In this document: positions 1 to 6,001 of the stretch, in pieces
How positions within the stretch are numbered: position 1 is the stretch's first letter
How the letters are laid out: the number at the start of each line of letters is the position of its first letter
Source of the DNA: a virus
Virus record (IMG/VR): IMGVR_UViG_3300050821_016215
Coordinates: 1-56,849 of that record
DNA length: 56,849 nucleotides
Reading direction: 5' to 3' (one strand)
The notes under the pieces: generated by a model
What the model was told of the DNA's origin: nothing
The model's database searches: none
What the model saw: only the letters and a program-made list of their open reading frames with translations
Made by a program: the position numbers and the translations under genes

Positions 1-132
1 GCCCTGATGGCGGGCATTGGAGTCCACTACGGGACTGACCCCCTGTACGGCCGTAAAATCATCGCCATGGCCAACAGCGATCAGGTGACGGGAGCGCTCG
101 CTCGGGCAAGAGCCTCAGGTCCGCCATCCTGA
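1..132 (+). CDS. C-terminal end of endo-N-acetylglucosaminidase-type endolysin (partial)
   Basis: The reading frame is open from the first base and stops at 130-132, giving 43 residues. The stretch YGTDPLYGRK resembles the YATDPxYAxKL end of FlgJ/lysozyme-family glucosaminidases, which cleave peptidoglycan glycan strands. Its frame continues exactly from the gene truncated at the right edge (56538), whose last codon ends at the final base. I read this as the end of that same gene in a circular molecule. The join is shorter than typical family members, so some bases may be missing between the ends. Confidence 0.7.
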   Translation, partial: ALMAGIGVHYGTDPLYGRKIIAMANSDQVTGALARARASGPPS

Positions 133-156
133 ATGTTTGCCGACATCCCTCGAATC

Positions 157-178
157 GGCTCTCCGGCTCAGGAGAGCC
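157..178. terminator. Hairpin between convergent genes
   Basis: An 8-bp perfect inverted repeat (GGCTCTCC / GGAGAGCC, 6-nt loop) lies just after the lysin stop and before the end of the convergent minus-strand gene. There is no T-run on either strand, so intrinsic termination is uncertain. A second imperfect hairpin follows at about 198-225. Confidence 0.4.
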
Positions 179-232
179 AGAAGACGGCGCGGATGGTTTG
201 AGCGCGGGATCTAAGCCCGCTCAAGGGGAACA

Positions 233-436
233 TCACCGGACTTCAATCCTAACTGGTCTTCCCGGATGCAGCCCGCCCTTGGCCCGAATCTCTCCGTACC
301 ATGCGAGCAGCCGGATAAACTCATTGCGGGTGATCGAGATGTGTTTCTGGTCTTCGGGCCAGTCTACGCCAGAAACTATTTTCAAAAACTGTCGCGCTCC
401 ATCGCGGGCTTCCTCCGAAACATCAGTGCCTTTCAT
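233..436 (-). CDS. Hypothetical small protein (67 aa)
   Basis: I do not recognise this protein. The start at 436 is chosen because AAAGGATG lies a few bases upstream. A longer frame to 508 would only translate the junction repeat in front of it. The sequence is mixed charged/hydrophobic with a Trp-rich centre (VDWPEDQ, LAWYGE) and has no membrane segment. It is the last gene of the short minus-strand unit headed by the methyltransferase, from which it is separated by one junction repeat in reverse orientation. Confidence 0.6.
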   Translation of the reverse strand: MKGTDVSEEARDGARQFLKIVSGVDWPEDQKHISITRNEFIRLLAWYGEIRAKGGLHPGRPVRIEVR

Positions 437-449
437 GCCAGCATCCTTT

Positions 450-500
450 CGGGGAACGACCCCTCGGTGTTGGGTTGCAAACTCATGGTCGTGTCGCCAA
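450..500 (+). repeat. Junction repeat copy 1
   Basis: 51 bp from CGGGGAACGACC to GTCGCCAA. It fills the gap between the methyltransferase stop (501) and the ribosome-binding site of the 436 start. It is reversed relative to the minus-strand genes. Confidence 0.85.
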
Positions 501-2597
501 TCAATCAAAAAGCCGTTCTTGCACTCTCAGACAATACGGACTAAACCAAATCCGCTCCCTTGAGGCATTCTCATACCCGCGATCCCCCCGCTGACTCCCG
601 TAGCCCCCATGGGCTCTCCAATAGAGGGTTTCCCAATCGTCGGGGAACTGATGCTCGCCCTCGTAGCCGCAAACCGCAATTCGAAGTAGCGGATTATTGC
701 CATTTTGGATCGCCCACTCCCGGACCGCTTTCGACAAATCGTTATCGTGGCTGCTGTAGAGGCCATCGGAGGGCGCGGCCCCATCGCGGCCACTTTCGGG
801 CCCGCTCACGACCCGCATATCGTAGGGTGGATCTAGGAAGACCCCGCAGACCCCGTGCTTGACCGTGACTGACGGCCCCAGGACTCGAGTCCAGTCCCCG
901 CAACAGACCCGGACTCTCCGGAGACGCTCGGAAAGCTGAAGCATGTAGTCCAGTAGGGCGGCACTCCGTTCATCGCTATTGATCCCCACGCCGGGACCGC
1001 GGCCTGAAAGCAGAGGACGTTTTTGACTGACCCCCTTGCCGTCGGAGCCGAGTTCCGGCCGCTTGAGCCAAACCCGTGCGCTCCCATCTTCGGCCAACGG
1101 TGGTTCCTGCCGGCGCTTGGGCCCCCGTGCACCGGGCGCTTTCCGGCTCGTTTGCAGCGCTTCCGTAAATATCCCCTGACCGGCCGCGCCTGAGTTACCC
1201 CGAAGGCTCGGGATCTGCCTCGATAGTTTTACTGAGGCGGTGCCGCGCCCCCCGTCTCCCAGGCTCGGGAGTTTGCGATGGACGCCTTCACCGGAATCGG
1301 CCAGGTGGGGAATCTGTTGCGGGGTTCCCTCGATCAAGCCGCTGCGGTGGATGCCACGGGCGGCCCGGCCCGCCTGAGTGCGGCCGGTCCACTCGGGTCT
1401 TGAGCACCACCCGGACCCGATCCACTGGCTGATCCCCCAGACCCACCACCCCGCAATCCGGGGGTCGAAGTACTCGGGATCCGTCTTCATCCGTTCCCGG
1501 AATTCCGTTTGGTTGACCAGCCACAGGTGTCGGGCGTGGAGGTCCGCTTCATTGACGGGCCAGTCCGCGTATTCCGTGAGGGTGTTGGGCGCGTAGGCCA
1601 AACTTCGCCAGAAATTGGCAAGGTAGCAGTTGTGGGAGGCCAGCCCCTCGGCGATGAACGTGTGGCAGTCCGTTTCGATCGCCACGACGTATTGTTCCCC
1701 CAAAAACTCTTTCGAGACCAGCCCCACGGCGCGGTGATCACGTCCATAAAGGCTCAGGCGTCCCAGGTTGTCGCCGAGTTTCTTGATCAACCGTGCTGGC
1801 CTGAACCGCATCAGGAGTGAAAGCACTACCGCCATAGGCCCTATCTGTATTGATCGACAACGGCGTGTTCCGTCAAGCTTGCCTCCAGAGGCGCATTGGA
1901 AACCACGATTGTTGAGCAGCATTAAAGCGAACTCCAGAATCTGGCCAGGGTTCTGCGAAAGAGTAATCCGTAGTCCGGGACCTGCATGCAGAGATCCTTC
2001 CCCATCAAGGATTCCACCAAGCCAGCCAGCCTCCCAGGTTTGCTCTCGTTCCACAACATCAGCTACTTTCAGAACCCAGGATCTTTGGGTAGCGCGATTG
2101 CACACCATGTTCGCGGTCTTTACCCAGCGCCAGCCTCGCCCGCCCGACTTGTGCGATCCACCCAACCACATATGATTCTCAGAGGCCACAACCGAAGTAC
2201 CGTCGTCAAACGTCAATCGATATGCCGGCTTCTTCAGTACGCGGACGCCCGTTACGTTGCCCTTAGCCAATCTTCTGTATCGCTTTGGGGCACGAAGCCC
2301 AGGACGGGCCTCCCCGTTAGTTTCATCAAAGGCCAGTAGCTCGTCGCCGGGCATAATCTCACCAGCACGCGACCAAGTCAGATCCGCTTTTAGAATCCTA
2401 GTGTCAGGCGCAACACAGTCCAGGTCGTTCACAGTTTCGGTCTGGGGGACCGTTGGGCGCCCGAGCAGCACCGCAAGTGATCCGGCGAAGGGCTCAACGT
2501 AGTTGTCGACTGCTCCGAAGCGGTCCCAGACCTCGGGGGCAATGCGGGATTTCCCTCCAAACCATGGAAAGGGGGCTTTGAGGATCGGGAAGCTCAT
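501..2597 (-). CDS. D12-class DNA adenine N6-methyltransferase interrupted by an intein
   Basis: The 698-aa precursor is a Dam-like (MethyltransfD12) enzyme, expected to methylate adenine in a short DNA site using S-adenosylmethionine. Visible motifs are FPWFGGK (residues 10-16), VEPFAGSLAVLL (34-45), ETVNDLD (54-60) and the catalytic DPPY (589-592). Residues 61-323 are an intein (separate entry); removing it restores NDLD-CYLANFWRSL, as in intact family members. Residues about 427-537 hold repeated LGxxGxGVxxKxP-type units of the variable target-recognition region, a pattern seen in other phage D12 enzymes. The start ATG directly follows a forward junction repeat and has no clear Shine-Dalgarno. 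It probably protects viral DNA from host restriction or regulates packaging or expression. Confidence 0.92.
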   Translation of the reverse strand: MSFPILKAPFPWFGGKSRIAPEVWDRFGAVDNYVEPFAGSLAVLLGRPTVPQTETVNDLDCVAPDTRILKADLTWSRAGEIMPGDELLAFDETNGEARPGLRAPKRYRRLAKGNVTGVRVLKKPAYRLTFDDGTSVVASENHMWLGGSHKSGGRGWRWVKTANMVCNRATQRSWVLKVADVVEREQTWEAGWLGGILDGEGSLHAGPGLRITLSQNPGQILEFALMLLNNRGFQCASGGKLDGTRRCRSIQIGPMAVVLSLLMRFRPARLIKKLGDNLGRLSLYGRDHRAVGLVSKEFLGEQYVVAIETDCHTFIAEGLASHNCYLANFWRSLAYAPNTLTEYADWPVNEADLHARHLWLVNQTEFRERMKTDPEYFDPRIAGWWVWGISQWIGSGWCSRPEWTGRTQAGRAARGIHRSGLIEGTPQQIPHLADSGEGVHRKLPSLGDGGRGTASVKLSRQIPSLRGNSGAAGQGIFTEALQTSRKAPGARGPKRRQEPPLAEDGSARVWLKRPELGSDGKGVSQKRPLLSGRGPGVGINSDERSAALLDYMLQLSERLRRVRVCCGDWTRVLGPSVTVKHGVCGVFLDPPYDMRVVSGPESGRDGAAPSDGLYSSHDNDLSKAVREWAIQNGNNPLLRIAVCGYEGEHQFPDDWETLYWRAHGGYGSQRGDRGYENASRERIWFSPYCLRVQERLFD
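1629..2417 (-). other. Intein with LAGLIDADG homing endonuclease domain (within methyltransferase)
   Basis: The 263-residue intein spans precursor residues 61-323. Splicing signals are complete by eye: Cys1 in block A (CVAPDTRILK), a block B SENH with the conserved His, a C-terminal block ending HTFIAEGLASHN, and Cys as first residue of the C-extein. GWLGGILDGEGSL is a LAGLIDADG endonuclease motif (about intein residues 131-143). Only one such motif is obvious, so the endonuclease may act as a dimer or be decayed. It sits in the conserved NDLD motif beside the active site, a typical intein site where imprecise loss would inactivate the host protein. Confidence 0.9.
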
Positions 2598-2600
2598 AGG

Positions 2601-2651
2601 TTGGCGACCACAACTGCGTGCTGCGGTTCAGGGCTTTCTGGTCGTTCCCCG
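2601..2651 (-). repeat. Junction repeat copy 2
   Basis: Forward relative to the minus-strand genes. It lies directly before the methyltransferase start codon, and its 5' part is translated as the RGTTRKP tail of the upstream gene. Confidence 0.85.
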
Positions 2652-2789
2652 CTGTTGAGTGAACCGCCTGACAAGTTCCACAAACGCCCACGCAGCCTGG
2701 AGAGGTTCCCCCAGTTCGCAATTCGTGAGGTCAACTTCCAGGTGGGGCAACGGACCGGTGAACGTCGGGGAAACGGCGGTTTTGGCCAT
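2628..2789 (-). CDS. Hypothetical small protein (53 aa)
   Basis: Not recognised. It starts MAKTAVSP and has an acidic-amphipathic centre (HLEVDLTNCELGEP, AAWAFVELVRRF). The last residues (RGTTRKP) come from the junction repeat. It is the first minus-strand gene after the divergent control region. No clear ribosome-binding site is visible. An overlapping frame (2594-2806) that also reads through the repeat is a less convincing alternative. Confidence 0.45.
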   Translation of the reverse strand: MAKTAVSPTFTGPLPHLEVDLTNCELGEPLQAAWAFVELVRRFTQQRGTTRKP

Positions 2790-2808
2790 CGGGAACAGGA
2801 TAACACGG

Positions 2809-2893
2809 GTGTTCACAAAAGGCCCTTGGTTTTGCGCGCTGGAAGCCGTTGAAAGTACTAGTACGGTAACCCGCAAAATGGGTGTTCACAAAA
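2809..2893. promoter_or_regulatory. Divergent control region with repeated GGTGTTCACAAAA boxes
   Basis: Two copies of GGTGTTCACAAAA (2809-2820 and 2881-2893) flank a perfect palindrome GTACTAGTAC (2855-2864). The boxes sit between the minus-strand methyltransferase unit and the plus-strand recombinase unit, so they are candidate operators for a regulator of the divergent promoters. Confidence 0.4.
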
Positions 2894-2913
2894 TGCAGAC
2901 TTACCGCTATAGT
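2885..2913 (+). promoter_or_regulatory. Sigma70-like promoter
   Basis: TTCACA (2885-2890), 17-bp spacer, TATAGT (2908-2913). An ATG follows only 6 bp after the -10 box, so the transcript would be essentially leaderless. It would drive the DUF4259-recombinase operon. Confidence 0.55.
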
Positions 2914-2919
2914 GGACAC

Positions 2920-3063
2920 ATGCACACGCGGGGTAGTGTAAAACGGAATTGGTCCCCAGACCAGTGTGGTTGCACGGCCAGCAAGCATCGGGACGCCGTG
3001 GCGGTACAACGTCGCCCTGAGTTTGGAGCAAGTACGGGTTCGATTCCCGTCCCCGCATCATAG
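2920..3063 (+). CDS. Possible leaderless small ORF (47 aa)
   Basis: An ATG at the predicted transcription start opens a 47-codon frame that stops 2 bp before the next gene. It is Arg/Cys-containing and unlike any family I know. The last residues (GSIPVPAS) are a translation of a tRNA T-arm-like sequence, so the frame could be incidental to an RNA feature or an attachment-site remnant. Confidence 0.3.
   Translation: MHTRGSVKRNWSPDQCGCTASKHRDAVAVQRRPEFGASTGSIPVPAS
3031..3060 (+). other. tRNA 3'-half-like sequence (T-arm plus acceptor strand)
   Basis: ACGGG-TTCGATT-CCCGT forms a perfect T-arm and is followed by CCCCGCA, as at the 3' end of a tRNA gene. No matching 5' acceptor (TGCGGGG) or normal D and anticodon arms can be placed upstream, so this is not an intact tRNA. 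It may be a tRNA remnant, or an attachment core mimicking the 3' end of a host tRNA gene. Confidence 0.35.
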
Positions 3064-3065
3064 CC

Positions 3066-3506
3066 ATGGGAGCCTGGGGCCACCGAGCATTCGACAACGA
3101 TACCGGCGAAGACTGGCTGGACGGTTTCAGCGATGTCCTGAAGTTCATCCTGATGCAAGCCTACTGGAGCCACTTTCAGGAAGAGGGGATCGCGGCGGCG
3201 CGTCTCCTGATGGATCTACCCCAACTGCTTCAAGACCGACTTGGACCTCACCCGTTCGCTGAGGCGCTTGAATGCGTTGAGGCCGAGCTGAAGCCCCAAG
3301 CGATCAAACCGTGGAAGCACCCACAGAAGCGCCGCCGGTACCTTCGGGTTCTGAGGGGCGCATTGATTCAGGCCTACGAATTCCAAACCAAACTCGATCA
3401 GGCTCACCGGGACCGGATCTCTAAGCTGAAGGTCATCAGAGTCTCGGGGAACGACCCCAGGAAGCCGAAGCGCAAGCCCAAGCGTCGGGTCGCCAAACCA
3501 TCATGA
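3066..3506 (+). CDS. DUF4259-family protein
   Basis: The N-terminus MGAWGHRAFDNDTGEDW is the hallmark of DUF4259, a family of unknown function common in bacteria and seen in phages. The body is mostly helical and charged. The C-terminal stretch from VSGNDP to RVAKPS is encoded by a forward junction repeat and is very basic, so it is probably not part of the ancestral protein. The stop overlaps the recombinase start as ATGA, implying translational coupling. Confidence 0.75.
   Translation: MGAWGHRAFDNDTGEDWLDGFSDVLKFILMQAYWSHFQEEGIAAARLLMDLPQLLQDRLGPHPFAEALECVEAELKPQAIKPWKHPQKRRRYLRVLRGALIQAYEFQTKLDQAHRDRISKLKVIRVSGNDPRKPKRKPKRRVAKPS
3445..3496 (+). repeat. Junction repeat copy 3
   Basis: Forward copy, translated as the tail of the DUF4259 protein. 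It is followed by CCATCATGA, where the stop of one gene and start of the recombinase overlap. Confidence 0.85.
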
Positions 3507-4087
3507 AGCGAGCCGCCATCTATTGCCGCGTCTCCACCCAGGACCAAAACCCCGCCCTCCAGCTCGGGGAACTCCGGGAATTCGCCCACCGGCGCGGCTT
3601 CGAAATCTCACGCGAGTACATCGACCACGTGACCGGCGACACCCACCGACGCCACGCCCCCGAATACCAAGCCCTCATGCGGGACGCCGGCGCGCGCCAC
3701 TTCGATATTGTGCTGGTGTGGAAGTTCGATCGGTTCGCTCGATCGCTTGTGGCGCTGCTCGACGGCCTCCAGACCTTTTCGGCCCTCGGGATCGATTTCA
3801 TATCCGCCACCCAAGAGATCGACACCACCACCCCGGCGGGCCGATTGTTCTTTTCGATGGTGGGGGCGTTTGCCGAATTCGAGCGTAGCCTCATCCTGGA
3901 GCGAACCCGCGCCGGGATCGCGAACGCGCGCCGCAAAGGAGTCAAGTTCGGGAGACCCAGGAACCCGATCCAGGAGGCCAGGATCTTGGCCCTCCGGGCC
4001 CAGGGCCTGAGTTTCCGCGCGATCGCGCGTCAGGAGGGCAAGAGTCTCGCGGGGGTGGTGCTGTGTTGCAAGCGGGGCGCTCAATGA
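3503..4087 (+). CDS. Serine recombinase, resolvase/invertase type
   Basis: The 194-aa size is typical of small serine recombinases. YCRVSTQDQ carries the nucleophile Ser11, VWKFDRFARS the active-site Arg pair, and ERTRAGIANARRKG the start of the long E helix. A C-terminal helix-turn-helix (ILALRAQGLSFRAIARQEG) follows. Such enzymes resolve or invert DNA between short specific sites through a covalent Ser-DNA intermediate. It is too short to be a large phiC31-type integrase. Junction repeats lie immediately before it and 350 bp after it, raising the possibility that the repeats are its sites. Confidence 0.93.
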   Translation: MKRAAIYCRVSTQDQNPALQLGELREFAHRRGFEISREYIDHVTGDTHRRHAPEYQALMRDAGARHFDIVLVWKFDRFARSLVALLDGLQTFSALGIDFISATQEIDTTTPAGRLFFSMVGAFAEFERSLILERTRAGIANARRKGVKFGRPRNPIQEARILALRAQGLSFRAIARQEGKSLAGVVLCCKRGAQ

Positions 4088-4413
4088 CGCCCGCGGATGC
4101 GCTCAAGAGCCTGCTGGGCGGTCCCTTGCGGTTCGGGGACCGGGATCAGATCGCCAAAATTGAGCTAGTGCGGATGGCCGAGGAATTGATCGGACTGGCG
4201 TCCCCATGCCCAGGCTGTTCCGGGAAGGGCGAAATCGATAACGGCCCACCGGGTAGTTGTGATAAGTGCGGTGCGAAATGTATGGACTGCGGCGGAACCG
4301 AAGAGTGCGGAAGATGCAAAGGAACTGGAGTGCGCAAATGGAGCCGGGATGCCGTCTACCGGCTCACCGACACTGAGATTGGCAAGTTCCTACAAGAGAC
4401 GGTGGCCGCATGA
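4084..4413 (+). CDS. Small zinc-finger protein with DnaJ-like Cys repeats
   Basis: The 109-aa protein has four closely spaced Cys pairs (CPGCSGKG, CDKCGAKC, CMDCGG, CGRCKGTG), like the CxxCxGxG repeats of the DnaJ zinc-binding region but without a J domain. It probably binds zinc and a nucleic acid or protein partner; no specific role can be assigned. The start at 4084 overlaps the recombinase stop as ATGA; a frame opening at 4063 is less likely. Confidence 0.7.
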   Translation: MTPADALKSLLGGPLRFGDRDQIAKIELVRMAEELIGLASPCPGCSGKGEIDNGPPGSCDKCGAKCMDCGGTEECGRCKGTGVRKWSRDAVYRLTDTEIGKFLQETVAA

Positions 4414-4441
4414 CGCAACCCGCCCAGTCCCGCCAGCCTCA

Positions 4442-4493
4442 CGGGGAACGACCCCACCGCCCTGATGCGCAAGCCCAGCAGGCGGGTCGCCAA
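4442..4493 (+). repeat. Junction repeat copy 4
   Basis: Forward copy between the zinc-finger gene and the 4524 start. It is open in the frame of that gene, so an ATG at 4410 could also produce an extended protein. Confidence 0.85.
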
Positions 4494-4523
4494 CCCAAAA
4501 AGCAAATCCTAAAAGGGCGCGTG

Positions 4524-4703
4524 ATGCCCCAGAACCCACTCCCGCCCTACATTGCGGCCCGGATCGCGAGGCTCCCCAGCTTGTGTGCGCTAGCCCGCTT
4601 GATAAATCAGCCCTACGTGGGTCGGATGTGTCCGGAACTCTGGAAGCAGTGGGCCAAAAGGTCACTCTGTTGGAGGCATCGGTTGCCTGGGAAGGATTTG
4701 TAG
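4524..4703 (+). CDS. Hypothetical basic small protein (59 aa)
   Basis: Not recognised. Start 4524 is preferred because AAAAGGG lies about 7 bp upstream. The in-frame ATG at 4410 overlaps the previous stop as ATGA and would add 38 residues mostly encoded by the repeat. The sequence is rich in Arg, Leu and Trp (ARIARLPSLCALARL, CPELWKQWAKR). It ends exactly where a reversed repeat begins. Confidence 0.5.
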   Translation: MPQNPLPPYIAARIARLPSLCALARLINQPYVGRMCPELWKQWAKRSLCWRHRLPGKDL

Positions 4704-4706
4704 ATG

Positions 4707-4757
4707 TTGGCGACACGACCGGTGGTTTGCACGTCTATTCCGGGAGGTCGTTCCCCG
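4707..4757 (-). repeat. Junction repeat copy 5
   Basis: Reversed relative to the plus-strand genes. It begins 4 bp after a stop codon and ends 6 bp before a GTG start. Confidence 0.85.
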
Positions 4758-4762
4758 TGGCG

Positions 4763-4858
4763 GTGAGTTTTAGGTTTCACGATTTCATCCGCGCTTTGGC
4801 TCTCGGCCTTGTCGGGTTGAGGCTATGGCGACGAATCTCTGATCGGAAGGATCTATGA
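4763..4858 (+). CDS. Tiny hydrophobic ORF (31 aa)
   Basis: GTG start just after the reversed repeat; the stop overlaps the next start as ATGA. The peptide has an amphipathic/hydrophobic helix (RALALGLVGLRLW) between basic ends. The tight packing supports it, but it could be only a translated leader for the next gene. Confidence 0.35.
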   Translation: MSFRFHDFIRALALGLVGLRLWRRISDRKDL

Positions 4859-5154
4859 AAGCGAGCCGTGAATACCTGGACGCCCCTAACCCAGTCCCTC
4901 CAACGAAGACGATGATGATGTGGGCTTTGAGTGATCAGAGGGGGCGATTTGCTACAACAGTGACATCTGGCGAACTCCGGCTGTATACGCGCAAGCCCGA
5001 AGGCTACTTTCAAGCCGGATGCTTTGGAAAGTACCGAAATGGCCCAGTGATCTGGAAGCCCCGGAGGGTAAAGGTCACGGTCAAGGCTCTTGGGGGAACG
5101 ACCAGAAAACGCCAAAAGTCAAAGCCAAAAGGTCGTGTCGCCAAACCATCATGA
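4855..5154 (+). CDS. Hypothetical protein (99 aa)
   Basis: Not recognised. GGAAGGAT precedes the start. The body is a compact beta-rich sequence (GRFATTVTSGELRLYTRK, GYFQAGCFGKYRNGPVIW). The last ~20 residues, from the GGTTRK stretch to RVAKPS, are encoded by a forward junction repeat. The stop overlaps the next start as ATGA. Confidence 0.6.
   Translation: MKASREYLDAPNPVPPTKTMMMWALSDQRGRFATTVTSGELRLYTRKPEGYFQAGCFGKYRNGPVIWKPRRVKVTVKALGGTTRKRQKSKPKGRVAKPS
5092..5144 (+). repeat. Junction repeat copy 6
   Basis: Forward copy translated as the tail of the 4855 gene; followed by CCATCATGA carrying the next start. Confidence 0.85.
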
Positions 5155-5393
5155 GCAGCAACGAAGCCCTCTACCAGTTACTCATGATGGAAAGATTCGG
5201 AGGCCCCACCATGGCGGAATACGACCGTAAGCGGGCATATCGATCGAGGGAAATGCCGGAAGCCGATCTAGCGCTGGCCCAACAGGTCCTCGCAAATGAA
5301 GCCCACCGGCACGAGCACGCTATCCTGCGCGCCCAACTGCGAAAGCCCCCGCAACGCATCACGAGCCGTCGTGGTTGGCAAAAGCGCGCATGA
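5151..5393 (+). CDS. Hypothetical charged helical protein (80 aa)
   Basis: Not recognised. It starts MSSNEALYQLLM at the ATGA junction. The body is largely helical and charged (EADLALAQQVLANEAHRHEH) and the C-terminus is basic. It precedes the HNH nuclease gene by 10 bp. A longer frame to 5019 would only add repeat-encoded residues. Confidence 0.6.
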   Translation: MSSNEALYQLLMMERFGGPTMAEYDRKRAYRSREMPEADLALAQQVLANEAHRHEHAILRAQLRKPPQRITSRRGWQKRA

Positions 5394-5403
5394 TCACGTC
5401 CAA

Positions 5404-5964
5404 ATGAGCACCCGCCGCACTTCCCGAGAGGCCGGGTGGGTGAACCCTTCACGATTGCCCCGAGGCCCCAACGGGCGCGCCCTGTGCCGCCACTGCTCAA
5501 ACGAGGTCCCGGTGGGGCGCCGTACCTTTTGCGGCCCGGCCTGCGTGGACGCCTGGAGGATCAAAACAGACCCCGCCCACTTGCGCCGCATGGTCTGGGA
5601 GCGCGACCACGGGGTCTGTGCGCTCTGCGGGCTAGATACCTGTGCCGACATGCGGCAAAAGCGCTGTGGCGCGACGGGGGACCGCTGGCAGGCCGACCAC
5701 ATTGTGCCGGTCATTGAGGGCGGGGGGGAGTGCGGACTCGATAACCTCCGGACCCTCTGCACCGCCTGCCACAAGCGAGCTACCGCCGCGCTGGCGGCCC
5801 GGCGGGCCGATCAACGGGTTGCGGAGTTGCGCCAACTGGTCGACGGCCCACTGGAGTTCGGAAACCTGGTCCACATTGAGGCGAAGCGCAAACTACGGCG
5901 GGTTAAAACGAATGAAGAATCTCTGGTCCCACCAGCGCCGGGGGAACGACCCCCCATCGCCTGA
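5404..5964 (+). CDS. HNH endonuclease with N-terminal zinc finger
   Basis: The 186-aa protein has two zinc-type Cys clusters (CRHCSNE and CGPAC near residues 27-45; CALCGLDTC further on). The HNH core follows: ADHIVPVIEGGGECGLDNL then LCTACHKRAT, in which the His of DHI and the Asn of the DNL segment are catalytic and CTACHK supplies metal ligands. Phage HNH proteins act in DNA nicking, packaging or homing; which applies here cannot be told. The final residues (GERPPIA) come from a junction repeat. The next gene is convergent. Confidence 0.85.
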   Translation: MSTRRTSREAGWVNPSRLPRGPNGRALCRHCSNEVPVGRRTFCGPACVDAWRIKTDPAHLRRMVWERDHGVCALCGLDTCADMRQKRCGATGDRWQADHIVPVIEGGGECGLDNLRTLCTACHKRATAALAARRADQRVAELRQLVDGPLEFGNLVHIEAKRKLRRVKTNEESLVPPAPGERPPIA

Positions 5965-5991
5965 ACAGAGCCACACAGGTGTGGTCGCCAA
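5940..5991 (+). repeat. Junction repeat copy 7
   Basis: Forward relative to the HNH gene, giving its last residues. It occupies the junction with the convergent minus-strand operon that ends at 6002. Confidence 0.85.
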
Positions 5992-6001
5992 CAACAAAAC
6001 A

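Noticed and set aside
2979-3060. An intact tRNA gene upstream of the DUF4259 gene
   Set aside because: The T-arm and 3' acceptor strand are good, but no 5' acceptor, D-arm or anticodon arm can be folded.
3503-4087. The serine recombinase as a phage integrase of the phiC31 type
   Set aside because: At 194 residues it lacks the large zinc-ribbon and coiled-coil C-terminal domains; it fits the resolvase/invertase group.
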